DNA from: Phragmitibacter flavus
GTDB lineage: Bacteria > Verrucomicrobiota > Verrucomicrobiia > Verrucomicrobiales > Verrucomicrobiaceae
Direction: 5' to 3'
NCBI RefSeq assembly: GCF_005780165.1
Contig: NZ_VAUV01000004.1
Location: 186,001 to 250,000, forward strand
Length of the DNA stretch: 64,000 nt
The notes beneath the pieces are model-generated. The model searched no databases. It had not been told where the DNA came from and saw nothing but the letters and a program-made list of their open reading frames with translations. Shown one piece after another: positions 18,234 to 27,632 of the stretch (position 1 is the first letter of the stretch; the number at the start of each line of letters is the position of its first letter). A program made the translations under genes and the position numbers.

Positions 18234-18335
18234 ATCAGCACGCCAGCAGGTTAAACTAGTTGCTAAATTTCTCTTTACTGCTCTACAACGGAATAAATAA
18301 CCTTCCAAGTTTATGATAGAAGTCGGCAACTAGTC

Positions 18336-19544
18336 ATGAGTGATCCAGCGCTGATATATACCGATATCTCGCAGCCTGCAGACAAGGCAGGGACCCATGT
18401 GCTCATCATCGGAGTGGGGGACTACCTATTCGGCAAGGGCAAGGCGGAAGTCACGTCGGTGGGTGATGATCTCCAGCAACTGAGTTCACCGCCCATCTCC
18501 GCGCGCGCCATGGCGGACTGGTTCATCAAACACTATCGCAACACCGCCAAGCCTCTAGCCAGCGTGGCGATGCTGCTGTCTGAGAGTCCGGATGCAGATT
18601 ATCAAGTTCCCGGGCAGAGTGACTCCGGGCAGAGTGACTCTGCCCCCCCCGGCCTCGTGCGCGTGCCCCGGGCCAATCTGGCAAACGTGGTCGAGGCCAC
18701 CAAGGCGTGGGTGGAGCAGCTGAAGAGTAACAGGGATCACATGGCCGTCTTCTATTTCTGCGGGCATGGTTTTTCCGCAGGGGATCACGCCTCACTGCTG
18801 CTGGAGGATTTCGGCAAGACAGGCGGCGAGTTGGAGGCTGCCATCGACCTCACCAAGTTGTGCGCCGTTATGAAAAACTCTCCGGCGATCCAGCAGGTTT
18901 TCCTTCTGGATTGCTGCCGAAGCGACGTCGACCGTAAGTATGAAGGCAATGTCCCCATCGGCTCGGGCATGGTGAGCATCCTCAAATTTGAGCGTGGTCA
19001 CTCCTCCGCACCTCAACAGTTTGTACTGTTTCCGACAATCGATGGGGCGGAAGCTTTCGGAGTCAAAAACAAGGTCAGTGTCTTTAGCAAGTCGATACTG
19101 GACGCACTGAGCTTCGCCGCCGCCGATGCCAAGACAGGACCCTGGAAGACGACGACTGGCAATCTGCTGACTGAAGTGACCCGCTTGGTAAATTTGCGCC
19201 TGCCGCCTCAGTTTCTCGATCGAGGCAAGCCGAATGCGTTGGACGCCTCCTCTTTTGAGTTCAACGAGATCGACATTCCTATCGTGACCCGCTCCTTCGT
19301 CACACTGTCAGACCTCGGCGCGTGGAAAGCTGCCGAACTGCAATGCGCGCACGGAAAAGGCACCGAGCCTACCCAGAGCCAGCGTGGCTCGGACAGCGGT
19401 GTGGAGAACTGCTGCAAGTTCGATCTTTCCTCCGATACATGGCTGTTCAGCGGTACTCTGCCTCCAGATCAATCCCTAACTATTTCACCCCAGACGCGGT
19501 ACCTGACTCCGCCGGTGGCCTATGTGACCTTGAAAGTGCAATGA
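18336..19544 (+). CDS. Caspase-like (C14) cysteine protease
   Basis: A 402-residue protein with a caspase-fold domain at about 20-290. The N-terminal strand reads THVLIIGVGDY, the catalytic histidine sits in YFCGHGFSAGD (His144) and the cysteine in VFLLDCCRSDV (Cys193/194). A 15-base unit is duplicated in frame at 18611-18640 (GQSDS twice). The roughly 100-residue C-terminal tail may be a binding domain. Bacterial caspases act as death effectors in several defence systems. The stop overlaps the start of the next gene (ATGA at 19541-19544), and an MBL-fold gene follows, so the three form an operon. It may share a transcript with gajAB, but a 102-base gap leaves that open. Confidence 0.85.
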   Translation: MSDPALIYTDISQPADKAGTHVLIIGVGDYLFGKGKAEVTSVGDDLQQLSSPPISARAMADWFIKHYRNTAKPLASVAMLLSESPDADYQVPGQSDSGQSDSAPPGLVRVPRANLANVVEATKAWVEQLKSNRDHMAVFYFCGHGFSAGDHASLLLEDFGKTGGELEAAIDLTKLCAVMKNSPAIQQVFLLDCCRSDVDRKYEGNVPIGSGMVSILKFERGHSSAPQQFVLFPTIDGAEAFGVKNKVSVFSKSILDALSFAAADAKTGPWKTTTGNLLTEVTRLVNLRLPPQFLDRGKPNALDASSFEFNEIDIPIVTRSFVTLSDLGAWKAAELQCAHGKGTEPTQSQRGSDSGVENCCKFDLSSDTWLFSGTLPPDQSLTISPQTRYLTPPVAYVTLKVQ

Positions 19545-20917
19545 AAACCCGCCTCGACATCCAAGTGCGGCAGCCCTTTGCCGAAGGCAGCATTCAGACG
19601 GCCGCCGTGGCGAAGGTCCGTCGATTGACCACTGAGAAAAGCAAGCCGGTCAAGCGCTGGTGGCAGAAGGAAAAACCGGTTGGTATCGAGGGCGGGGATT
19701 CGCAGGACGAGCGGTGGACAAGCTTTGACTTGCCCGGTGGCGGTTATTACCGCGTAACAATCATTCTACCCCGAGGTGAGGGGATTGAGCGGGAGTTTCT
19801 CGTTAAGAAGGGAAATATCCATCATGAGTCGATCAAGATGGATGTTTCACCGCACGAATACCTTGGTTGGCAACAGTTCGCTGGAATCGTGCGGGCCAAG
19901 CCGCATACGTCTCGCGTAGTAGCCGGCAGTATGGGTTTAGAGTCCACGCATGAGTCCACCTTGCTGGAAAAGGGAATGTTGCGCATGGCGCATCACCGCG
20001 AGAATATACCTCAAGGGCCTCCCTCCGTGTCTGGTGTATTCTTGTGGGAAGGCATAAATGCTTGGAGAGCCTGGGATAACTTGGGCCCTTATTTCCCGAT
20101 GCATACTTTGGATTGGGCTGCGCAAAGCGATTCTGAGTACGTGACGTGGTCTCCTGACATGCCGACATATGAGCTGGGCGCGCATCTTGTGGATAACTTG
20201 CGTCATTGGCATTATCACCACCATTTGCCTAGGTCTTTTCATTTCCCACGCTGGGTGCTGTTTGAGATTGGCGGACAACGGACCTTGGCTTCGGTCCCTT
20301 GGGCGTGGTGGGGGAACAACCCGCGTGATAAAACCGAATCAATTCGGTTCGTGTATGACCGAACAAGACAGAGCCCCTTGGGCGAGGAACGGCCCGGTCA
20401 CCTTACACTCAGTGTCCAGGATAAGCAATGGTTTGGACTGCTTGAGTTCCTGGGTTCAGGGCGCCTGAATCAGGCGGACGGGATGATCGACAAAGTTCTG
20501 AGTCGAGAGAACCCGGAATATGCTCTTTATGGCAAGGTCAAAGGTCCCCTAGTCGCAGTCGCGGGAGGCATTATTTCGATTGCCCGTTGTCAGAGTACCC
20601 AGCAGCAGACTTGGGACCCTTGGTTAGACAATCTGGCAAACTGGTTCCCCCGCATCCCCGATGGTCCCATCTTACTGGGGTGCCGCCGTGCGGCGAAGGC
20701 GCAGAATCTTGAGCAGTTGCAGGATGCCTTCCGACGAGTTGAGGAAGGCGTTTACCGCGGTATCCCCTTCTTTTCCGCTAGTATCGCCATGACGAACCGC
20801 GCCTTGGCCCAGATGAGTGACGTGATCCCTGAAGCCGAAAAACTGCGGCGTTTCATCGCACCTGTCACCGCCCGTATTGATCCTGGGCAACCCTTCACCG
20901 TGATTAGTCTCTCTTAG
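19541..20917 (+). CDS. Unknown protein between caspase and MBL genes
   Basis: I do not recognise this 458-residue protein. The N-terminal 100 residues look like a beta-rich domain (FDLPGGGYYRVTIILPRG) followed by a linker. The middle has aromatic-rich stretches (HLVDNLRHWHYHHHLP) and a domain ending VALGS-like strands (KGPLVAVAGGIISIA). The C-terminus contains HLVDN-independent helices and the strand IPFFSASIAMTNRALAQM. It is not a known protease or nuclease by motif. The start at 19541 overlaps the caspase stop. The fixed caspase-X-MBL order suggests it is the bridging or sensor subunit and may be the caspase substrate (inference). Confidence 0.7.
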   Translation: MKTRLDIQVRQPFAEGSIQTAAVAKVRRLTTEKSKPVKRWWQKEKPVGIEGGDSQDERWTSFDLPGGGYYRVTIILPRGEGIEREFLVKKGNIHHESIKMDVSPHEYLGWQQFAGIVRAKPHTSRVVAGSMGLESTHESTLLEKGMLRMAHHRENIPQGPPSVSGVFLWEGINAWRAWDNLGPYFPMHTLDWAAQSDSEYVTWSPDMPTYELGAHLVDNLRHWHYHHHLPRSFHFPRWVLFEIGGQRTLASVPWAWWGNNPRDKTESIRFVYDRTRQSPLGEERPGHLTLSVQDKQWFGLLEFLGSGRLNQADGMIDKVLSRENPEYALYGKVKGPLVAVAGGIISIARCQSTQQQTWDPWLDNLANWFPRIPDGPILLGCRRAAKAQNLEQLQDAFRRVEEGVYRGIPFFSASIAMTNRALAQMSDVIPEAEKLRRFIAPVTARIDPGQPFTVISLS

Positions 20918-20934
20918 AACTCAACTCCGACTCC

Positions 20935-22035
20935 ATGACTTTCCGACTGACCATGCTGCCTGCCAAAGATGGTGATTGTCTCCTGCTGACCTGGGGGCGG
21001 AGCACTGAATTGCACCATCTTATCGTCGACCTCGGCCGTGAGGGAACCTACCGTGCGGTAAAGGATCGATTGGTGGGACTGTCAAACATTGAGCTCTTTG
21101 TCATGTCGCATATTGACGCCGATCACATCGCAGGAGCTGTTCCGCTGGTGAAGGAAGCCGCTGCTCCCTTTGCTCCAGCCCGAGTGTGGTACAATGCGCG
21201 ACCCCAGTTGCAGGCGGCTCATCACCGTCAGTCGGTCTTGGAGGCGTTTGGTGCCCGCCAGGGAGAGAAGCTCGCACGCGGCATTGTGAATTTTGGCTGG
21301 CCGTGGAATGCGGAGTTTGCCAGCGAAATCGTATCTGTTGACAGCCCTGAAGCCCAGGAACCCATCTCTTTGCCGGGCGGACTCACAATCCGCCTACTAT
21401 CACCTCGCGATGAGGATTTGGTTGCCCTCATTCCGGTGTGGGATGGGGAGCTGGAGAAGGAGGGGCTCCGCAGTTTTGATCCGGACAGGGATGACGATCC
21501 GCTCAGTGATGAGTTCGAACCATTCGGAGGCGCTCCTGAAGTCGAGTCGCTGGCAGAGGCGTCTTATCAACGGGACAAGACTAAGCCCAACGGCACCTCT
21601 ATTGCCTTCATCGCTGAGTTTGAGGGCAAGCGTGTTCTGCTGGCAGCAGATGCCCATTCGGAAGTGCTGGAGGCGGCACTCAGGCCGCTCGCGGAAGCAG
21701 AGGGCGGGACCTATCGAGTGGATTTGCTCAAAGTTAGTCATCACGGATCAAAGGCCAACACCTCCAAAGACTTTCCGCGGTTGATCGACTGCATCCGGTT
21801 TGCGATCTCGACCGATGGCTCACGCCACCATCATCCCGACGCTGCATTGATCTCGCGTTTCCTCGCCGCGGATCCTGCCCGCCCGAAGAAGTTCTACTTC
21901 AACTATCGGCAGGATAGCACCGACATCTGGGACAGCGCTGCCTTGAGAGGAGTATGGAACTACGAAGTGGAGTATCCGAGCGACGACGAAGACCATGCAA
22001 TGAATGGAACGCTGACTATCGACTTATTCTCCTGA
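20935..22035 (+). CDS. MBL-fold metallohydrolase (ComEC/Rec2-type)
   Basis: A 366-residue metallo-beta-lactamase-fold protein. The strand LPAKDGDCLLLTWG opens the domain, the metal-binding HIDADH sits at 59-64, and later ligands are in the VLLAADAHSE and VSHHGSKANTS motifs. The family hydrolyses phosphoesters or nucleic acids; this subgroup resembles the extracellular nuclease domain of ComEC but lacks membrane segments, so it is cytoplasmic. It lies 17 bases after the unknown protein and ends the caspase operon. MBL proteins recur beside caspases in predicted conflict systems, where they may supply nuclease or cyclic-nucleotide hydrolase activity (inference). Confidence 0.8.
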   Translation: MTFRLTMLPAKDGDCLLLTWGRSTELHHLIVDLGREGTYRAVKDRLVGLSNIELFVMSHIDADHIAGAVPLVKEAAAPFAPARVWYNARPQLQAAHHRQSVLEAFGARQGEKLARGIVNFGWPWNAEFASEIVSVDSPEAQEPISLPGGLTIRLLSPRDEDLVALIPVWDGELEKEGLRSFDPDRDDDPLSDEFEPFGGAPEVESLAEASYQRDKTKPNGTSIAFIAEFEGKRVLLAADAHSEVLEAALRPLAEAEGGTYRVDLLKVSHHGSKANTSKDFPRLIDCIRFAISTDGSRHHHPDAALISRFLAADPARPKKFYFNYRQDSTDIWDSAALRGVWNYEVEYPSDDEDHAMNGTLTIDLFS

Positions 22036-22495
22036 ATATGCGTGCACCGCTTGGTTTATGAAGAAGGCCCGCAAAGACATGGACGTATTCATATAGCGTC
22101 GCGCAAAGGTTTCTCCAGTGGAGGTCAGGGCTGCAAAACTTTACCTCTCAAACGCAGACACTGAAAGTTCCTGCAACCGTCCGCGAATGCGTTGACAAAT
22201 GCCTGATCGCTTCCCAAAAGGCTGAGGCATCCATGCGACGTTGCCATGACTTCCCGCCTCCCCTGAAAGCACAGTAGACTCGGGAGCAAATCGCTTGATA
22301 CCTCAGGGGTTCGTTTCCAGATTTTTTCTATCGTGAATCTGCCGCCTTAGGAACTCCAGTACTGTATGGGAAAGACTTCCCAATTCCATCGTTCCACCAA
22401 TCCCTGAGACGCATGAAACACACGTGCGGGACGGAGGGACCGGAGTTTCCGCCCAATGTCCCTAGTCTGCACCGCCCGACGCGGAACGATTCATT
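22036..22495. other. Intergenic, no gene recognised
   Basis: About 460 bases after the MBL gene. I see no convincing reading frame, no RNA gene and no clear repeat. It lies between the defence operon and the recombinase-type HTH remnant and probably consists of degenerated sequence. Confidence 0.4.
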
Positions 22496-22801
22496 TCAAC
22501 TGCTCAACCCATGCCGCTCGCAGTCCGCCCGCATCCGTTGGAACGCTTCCGCCCGTTCGGAGGCAGGAGACTGGGCGACGTCCATCAACTGGCGGACGCT
22601 GAAAGCCATGATGATTGCGGGGGCGGTGAGATCCGCGAGGTAGTCCTGTGCGTCCTTGGGCAGATGTAGTAGGTAGAACATCTGCGTCATTCGCGCCTTG
22701 CTAAGTCCCTCTTTTTCACCAATTTGCACTTTGGTCAGCACCTTATCTTCGTCCAGACGCCGCTGCCAGTCGAACACTCTCCGGATGGGATGCCGCGCCA
22801 C
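22496..22801 (-). pseudogene. HTH (ParB-like) fragment of recombinase-associated type
   Basis: A minus-strand reading frame of 101 residues with a helix-turn-helix typical of proteins encoded next to large serine recombinases: VQIGEKEGLSKARMTQMFYL followed by LHLPKDAQDYL. There is no plausible upstream start with a ribosome-binding site. Minus-strand frames at 22806-22991 also look like broken coding sequence. I read it as a relic of a mobile element, possibly the same one that left the recombinase piece at 7.7-8.2 kb. Confidence 0.45.
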
Positions 22802-23104
22802 TTCGTCATTCTCCTGCGCGGTGTCGTCCGAAGGCTAGCCCCGCGCCGTGGATTTGAGAGAACTTGATCGGGTCTACCACGAAAGGATGCAGATGGTGCC
22901 GATAGTAGGGGAGGCCCAAAACTAGCTGACCCAGAAGGAAGTTCGTAAAGTGTGCTCGCCCGCACCGCTGTTTGTTCCCAAATGGGAGCAAGTATTTAAT
23001 TGAGTTGAATGACTCACCCGAGCCCGATTATCCTCCCCGTGGCTTCGTCCGTCAGATTGGCGTCGACTCAAATGGCTGATGAGCCGACAGGGTGTCAATC
23101 ATCC

Positions 23105-23656
23105 CTAGGCACGTCTGTCGGTCCAGAAGAAGCCAAGGTTCTCAAAATCCATGATCATCTGGCGCACCTCTGCACCGACCATCTTGATACATCCGCAATC
23201 GCGATAACTGCCTTCGCATTTACTACAGGTGCTCTCCTTGATGATCGTGGACCTCGCTACTACCAGACCCTTTTCCTCAAGCAAAAGGATAGCCCGCTCA
23301 ATCGAAGGGCAGCTTTCAGAATCCGAAATATCGTAATCACTCGATTCGAGGAATTTGCGGTCGATAGTCAGGAGGCCCGACAGCTTGATCATGTTCTCCA
23401 TGGGTGGGACATCGGTGGCGTCAGGAAACTCAACGGCCAGCCAATTGCCAGCGGCGTCAGCCCACGTCCCCACAGCATCCAGCATCCACACTCTCCGGAA
23501 GCCGAGCGCATTTCGACTGCAGCCAAGCTTTCCCGCACATGAAGTTTGAATGTAAGGTCCGTATTTGCACAAGCTACTGTGGTTTTGCAGAAGCATCTGT
23601 TTGTGCGCTGCCAGAGCGACTGCAGCACTGGCGGACGAGGATGATGTCTGGTTCAC
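23105..23656 (-). CDS. Hypothetical protein with Cys-rich motif
   Basis: Not recognised. The C-terminal 110 residues look like a real small protein: IERAILLLEEKGLVVARSTI (amphipathic helix and strand, as in a winged helix), then TCSKCEGSYRDCGCIKMVG, a four-cysteine cluster that could bind zinc, then an acidic helix ending in FFWTDRRA. The N-terminal third is low in complexity and the true start may lie inside, for example near the W-M-L-D-A-V-G-T-W segment. The overlapping plus-strand frame at 23009-23542 looks less protein-like. It stands alone among remnants. Confidence 0.4.
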   Translation of the reverse strand: MNQTSSSSASAAVALAAHKQMLLQNHSSLCKYGPYIQTSCAGKLGCSRNALGFRRVWMLDAVGTWADAAGNWLAVEFPDATDVPPMENMIKLSGLLTIDRKFLESSDYDISDSESCPSIERAILLLEEKGLVVARSTIIKESTCSKCEGSYRDCGCIKMVGAEVRQMIMDFENLGFFWTDRRA

Positions 23657-24163
23657 AGCATTGGTGATTCGTGCAGTGAAAAAGCGATGACCAACCTGTA
23701 GGAGTAAAATTCATCTTCTAAATCATGGCGCGACGACTTCCGCTGCAGAGCTCTACCGGGAACCGCCGGTGCGGAGTTGGGTGACTCAGACAATACCGCG
23801 TTTGGAAGGTGCGAGGGATGCGTTTTTTTGCAAAAAAAGTTGTTCTCCATAAGGTTTAGGTGCTTTATGAGCTTATCATTATACATTGGTTTTGAGGTCA
23901 CCAATTCAAACTCCGGCGATGTGACCTTAGCCGACCCCAACGATTTCGGTTTGCCATTGGATATACCCGTATTGGTATAACATTTCCTAGATCGTATCGA
24001 GGGATTTTCTCGTTCGCCATTCGCTTGCACCTTATACCTTGATGCGAATACCATCGTTAAAAAACCTATCAACGATCTGTTTTCTCTATTAAACAGATTT
24101 GACTTTGTTGCAGCCGCCGGTCCAGTTACTCAGGCTCCAATAGGGGAAAAAGATCCTATTCGA

Positions 24164-25330
24164 ATGATTCCTTCGTGTTTTCCAGAATTCAACGCAGGTG
24201 TTTTATTATTTAAAAAGAATCAAAGAGTAGATCATCTGCTAAGGAGTTGGTATGAGTGCTATCTAAATAATAAAGATTCGTTATTTCGTCCCCATCTTAA
24301 AGGGGGGGATCAGGTTTCTCTAAGATACCTGTTGTGGTGCATGAAAGACCTCATTTTCGGCACTTTTTGTCATAAAAGCACCCCGAATCTTTATAACTTC
24401 AGATGCAATCCTCAGAGGACGTTTCATTTTGATGAAGAAATTGTCATCCAACACGGCCGATTCAATCAAAATAGTAAAAACAAATTTGAGGAATTAAATA
24501 TTTCCACGGATCAATGTTTTCCAATTCATACAGGATTCGGCAGACGCATTATGAGAGAAGTGCGCTCGGTTATTAACAAGGACGTCAATTGGATGGACTA
24601 TGGATCATGGAATCGTTCGCTTTGGGGCTACGGAATTCCTGAAAGTGCTCTTAAACATGTTAATAGCATTATTGGGCAATCTGTTATATACACGGATCTA
24701 TTTTGTTTGCTTTCATTGAATCTAAGCTCCGTGCGGTATCTTGAAATTGGTGTGTCAGCAGGGAAAAATTTACTGACAATGTTGAATTTTCTTGGTTCGG
24801 CAAAAATTGTCGGTTTAGATGTAGAGGAAATGAGTGGCCGGTTGAGGGCTTTGTGTGAAGGAAGTTCCCTAGGCGTCCCTGAAGGGGAAGCTACGTCATT
24901 CAGAGATTGGAGAGGAAATGAGAACTCCATTTCATCGGGAAGAGAAGATTTCGCCACTGATTCTCGGGGGAATGAATTTTCCTATGTCAGAGGAGACAAA
25001 CTCAAGCCAGGAACTTGGAACTTACTTGGGGGAATGAAATTTTCGCTAATTTTCTCAGATGCGTTGCATGTTCCCAAATCGATCATATCAGAGTTGGATT
25101 TTATAATTAAGAATGAAATGCTCTCTAATGAGCTAATTTATGTATGGGATGACGTGTCTATAGGGCAACTGGCCCCTTTAAGAAAATCGGCTGCTAAATT
25201 ATTTGATCTCTACAAAGGGATGGACCCAGTATTGGTGTTCACTAACATTAGGGGCACGTATGGACCACCAAGAAGAATCGCAATTTTCTGTTCGGACAGG
25301 GCGTTGATGCCGACGCGGTTACAACTATAG
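24164..25330 (+). CDS. Glycosyltransferase fragment fused to SAM-methyltransferase-like domain
   Basis: The first 130 residues resemble a nucleotide-diphospho-sugar transferase (FNAGVLLFKKNQRVDHLL, then GGDQVSLRYLLW, the usual DQ motif). From about 190 a class I methyltransferase Rossmann fold follows (VRYLEIGVSAGKNLLTML, KIVGLDVEE). Homology to the glycosyltransferase continues upstream of the ATG, without a stop back to 23981, through a D-A-N metal-binding-like motif in TLYLDANTIVKKPINDLF. A TAA at 23978 interrupts the same frame, which again looks coding before it. The gene is therefore either nonsense-mutated or starts at a non-ATG codon near 23981. It is AT-rich against the rest of the island, a sign of separate transfer. 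It probably modifies a surface glycan. Confidence 0.55.
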   Translation: MIPSCFPEFNAGVLLFKKNQRVDHLLRSWYECYLNNKDSLFRPHLKGGDQVSLRYLLWCMKDLIFGTFCHKSTPNLYNFRCNPQRTFHFDEEIVIQHGRFNQNSKNKFEELNISTDQCFPIHTGFGRRIMREVRSVINKDVNWMDYGSWNRSLWGYGIPESALKHVNSIIGQSVIYTDLFCLLSLNLSSVRYLEIGVSAGKNLLTMLNFLGSAKIVGLDVEEMSGRLRALCEGSSLGVPEGEATSFRDWRGNENSISSGREDFATDSRGNEFSYVRGDKLKPGTWNLLGGMKFSLIFSDALHVPKSIISELDFIIKNEMLSNELIYVWDDVSIGQLAPLRKSAAKLFDLYKGMDPVLVFTNIRGTYGPPRRIAIFCSDRALMPTRLQL

Positions 25331-25386
25331 ATCTCGAGTAAAATGGATTTTCGGAACTGTGCACAATGTTTCCCGACAAGCTTAGT

Positions 25387-26241
25387 TCAACGAGAAAAGA
25401 ATGCTTGTCCATTTCCCTTGTCCCTAAACCACTTGGTTATTACCGTCTTTTTCCCCGATACAATCTTGGTTCCCTCATGAATAGAGTAGGGATTCACTGA
25501 TCCGTCTGATCGCAAGTTGTTCCAAGCGATCGCTGTTCCGACATCACATGGAATATTGATGTCTAATGCTGAAAAATAGGTGAATCCACCAGCGTTGGGT
25601 TTCGACAGGTAGATCATAAACGTCCATGTTCGTTGACCTTTCTCATTAGCATGCTGCTTAAACTCCTCTGTGCGGGGTTCAAAATAGTCCGTGTGCAGTT
25701 TAAATTGCTGTCCTTCTGAATACATTTGCCCTTGAATTGGCTCTGAGTAGTCCGAGTTTATTCCGAGGGAATGGGCAATCATGGCATCGACTTCACCTAC
25801 TTGTTTGTCATCTGAAGAAGCCAGATGGCATGTCATGCTTGTGCGAAAATCTTTGTCAGACTCGGGCACTGTTAATGTAGATTGCTGACTCGCCGAAGAG
25901 ATTTTCTCGGTTAGCAATTCACAACTTTCGTGTGAGAGGAAGTGAACTCCCAAGAACAATTGAAAATTGCCATTTCCCATGCGGACAAAATCTTCGACGC
26001 CTTCAGGGCGTGTAATTTTAGGAATTATCTGCGACGAATGGAAATAATCGTATGCTGCTTGGCTGGGGTGCAAGAGATACTGGTTGTTTGGTGGGTATGT
26101 GGTCGGCAACTTCAGACACATTGGACCGCTCGTGCGAATCGTGTGGCAAATATCTTTTAGATCACAACCCCGTTCAAGGTTTTCACGAGCCCATTGTAAC
26201 CATTCAGCAGAATTTTGCGAATTTGCAAAGACCCGTTTCAT
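25387..26241 (-). CDS. 2-oxoglutarate/Fe(II) oxygenase, prolyl-4-hydroxylase-like
   Basis: A 284-residue protein whose C-terminal half is a double-stranded beta-helix of the prolyl-4-hydroxylase group. The iron ligands are His183 and Asp185 in F-K-L-H-T-D-Y-F and His255 in S-I-H-E-G. Lys265 in GKKTVITKWFRD would bind 2-oxoglutarate. Between them is TWTFMIYLSKPNAGGFTYF. The N-terminal 90 residues hold no recognised domain. The reaction hydroxylates prolines or other residues using O2 and 2-oxoglutarate. It converges with the glycosyltransferase-methyltransferase gene and shares its AT-rich composition, suggesting that the two arrived together. Confidence 0.8.
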   Translation of the reverse strand: MKRVFANSQNSAEWLQWARENLERGCDLKDICHTIRTSGPMCLKLPTTYPPNNQYLLHPSQAAYDYFHSSQIIPKITRPEGVEDFVRMGNGNFQLFLGVHFLSHESCELLTEKISSASQQSTLTVPESDKDFRTSMTCHLASSDDKQVGEVDAMIAHSLGINSDYSEPIQGQMYSEGQQFKLHTDYFEPRTEEFKQHANEKGQRTWTFMIYLSKPNAGGFTYFSALDINIPCDVGTAIAWNNLRSDGSVNPYSIHEGTKIVSGKKTVITKWFRDKGNGQAFFSR

Positions 26242-26454
26242 AAAAACAAAATATTGAAATTTGACATTTTTTCAACCGGCCGCGCATATAGCCAATGAAA
26301 TTTCTAGGAAGTTCGATTTGCTGTCAAGAATTTGGACTCAAGAATCTGACTTATTTTTTAATCGCATAGTCCTGAAGACTACTTTATTGACCACTGTAGC
26401 TCGTTCCAATTATATGATGTTTTTTACTGCAAATCTTCAGATCTCACGCGCTTC

Positions 26455-27632
26455 ATGAGAACTTCAGTCGTCTCCAGTTTCCAACCTCTTTCCATAATGA
26501 TTTCTAGTCGTTGCGAAGACGCCATCTCATTCAATGGGAGAATCAGCACTATGGCTGATGTCAGGATGGCGATCAAGCAGACCATTGAAGACATCAGACC
26601 CGCTGGCCATTCATTGTTCGACGTTTGGATCCACGAAGGCGAATCGCACACAGCTGGATCACAAAACACTTGGGATACGTGCATGAACAAAGCCCGGCAG
26701 GCCGATGTTTTTCTGGTCTTATACAATGGCAATGCCGGATGGTCTGGCTCATCAAAGATGCTAGGCGATCATGTCGGCATCTGTCACGCCGAGTTCGCTG
26801 AGGCCTTCAACACTGCTCATGGCAAAGTGCGCAGCATTCAGTTCCCGGCCATCCTGCCGCACCGAATTCTCCAGACGGAAAATTTCAGAGCTATTTCGCG
26901 AGTCAGAATGTGCCCGGATCCCAAGTGACCACAGGAGATAAAGCGGTGCAGGAAGCATCCAAATTGGCCGTTGCTACGTTGCTCGATCTTGCACGAGCGG
27001 GGGTGGGGGTTAGCTCTCTCGGCAGCTATTTTTCTGGGGAAGCTTTGCAGTGGACTCGTCTTGACTTCCAGCGTCGGCGGGAGGTCACGCGTCATGCGGT
27101 GGCAAAATTCCTGCGTGCGAGGTCTGGAGGTTATTCCGCCGAAGATACCTCCACGACAGTCATCCATTCCGTGTTCGAGCAGAAGATTGCCTTTGTTTGC
27201 GACTGTATTCCCGCCACCCTCAGCACCGCAGGAGCGAGGGAGTTGGTCGGTCAACCTTTTCTTCGTGATCACCTCATGGTGAAAGGTTTACCTGACGAAG
27301 TGGGTGGCCCTGTCCATGTGATTGCCTGCCAAAAGGGGGTTACCGAAAGCCAAGCCATTCGCCAACTCGGATTTCCTGATGCCGCCGTTGTCTCCGCTCC
27401 TTTTGGCGTTTATGTCGCCGACAGTGTGCAAAAAATTCAGATGGTGTTTCTGGCCAATTGCCGGGATGAAACCACTACGCGTCAACGAGTGCAGCGGTTC
27501 CTTCAATGGCTTGATGAACAAGGCGAGGACAAGCTATTGGCCGGTCGGGCAAGATCGAGAAGAAAGATCGCCGATCTGATTTCCAAGGAGGCCGACCTAG
27601 AGCTTGTAGACGCGACATTTTATGCGAGGTGA
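26455..27632 (+). pseudogene. DUF4062-domain gene with a frameshift
   Basis: The first frame (26455-26928) holds a DUF4062 N-terminal domain: IMISSRCED, LFDVWIHEGES, a Q-N-T-W-D-T-C-M-N-K-A helix and FLVLYNGNAGWSG. The second frame, open from before 26910 to 27632, continues as a plausible C-terminal half (FQSYFASQNVPGSQVTTGDK ... VVSAPFGVYVADSVQKIQMV). The switch point is near 26860-26880, where the two frames differ by one base. DUF4062 is a TIR-like Rossmann fold found at the N-terminus of many conflict proteins. It is either a real mutation or a sequencing error. The C-terminal half is of unknown function. Confidence 0.65.

Noticed and set aside
23009-23542. Plus-strand frame of 177 codons
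   Set aside because: It competes with the minus-strand Cys-rich protein, which has better secondary-structure pattern; not listed as a gene.
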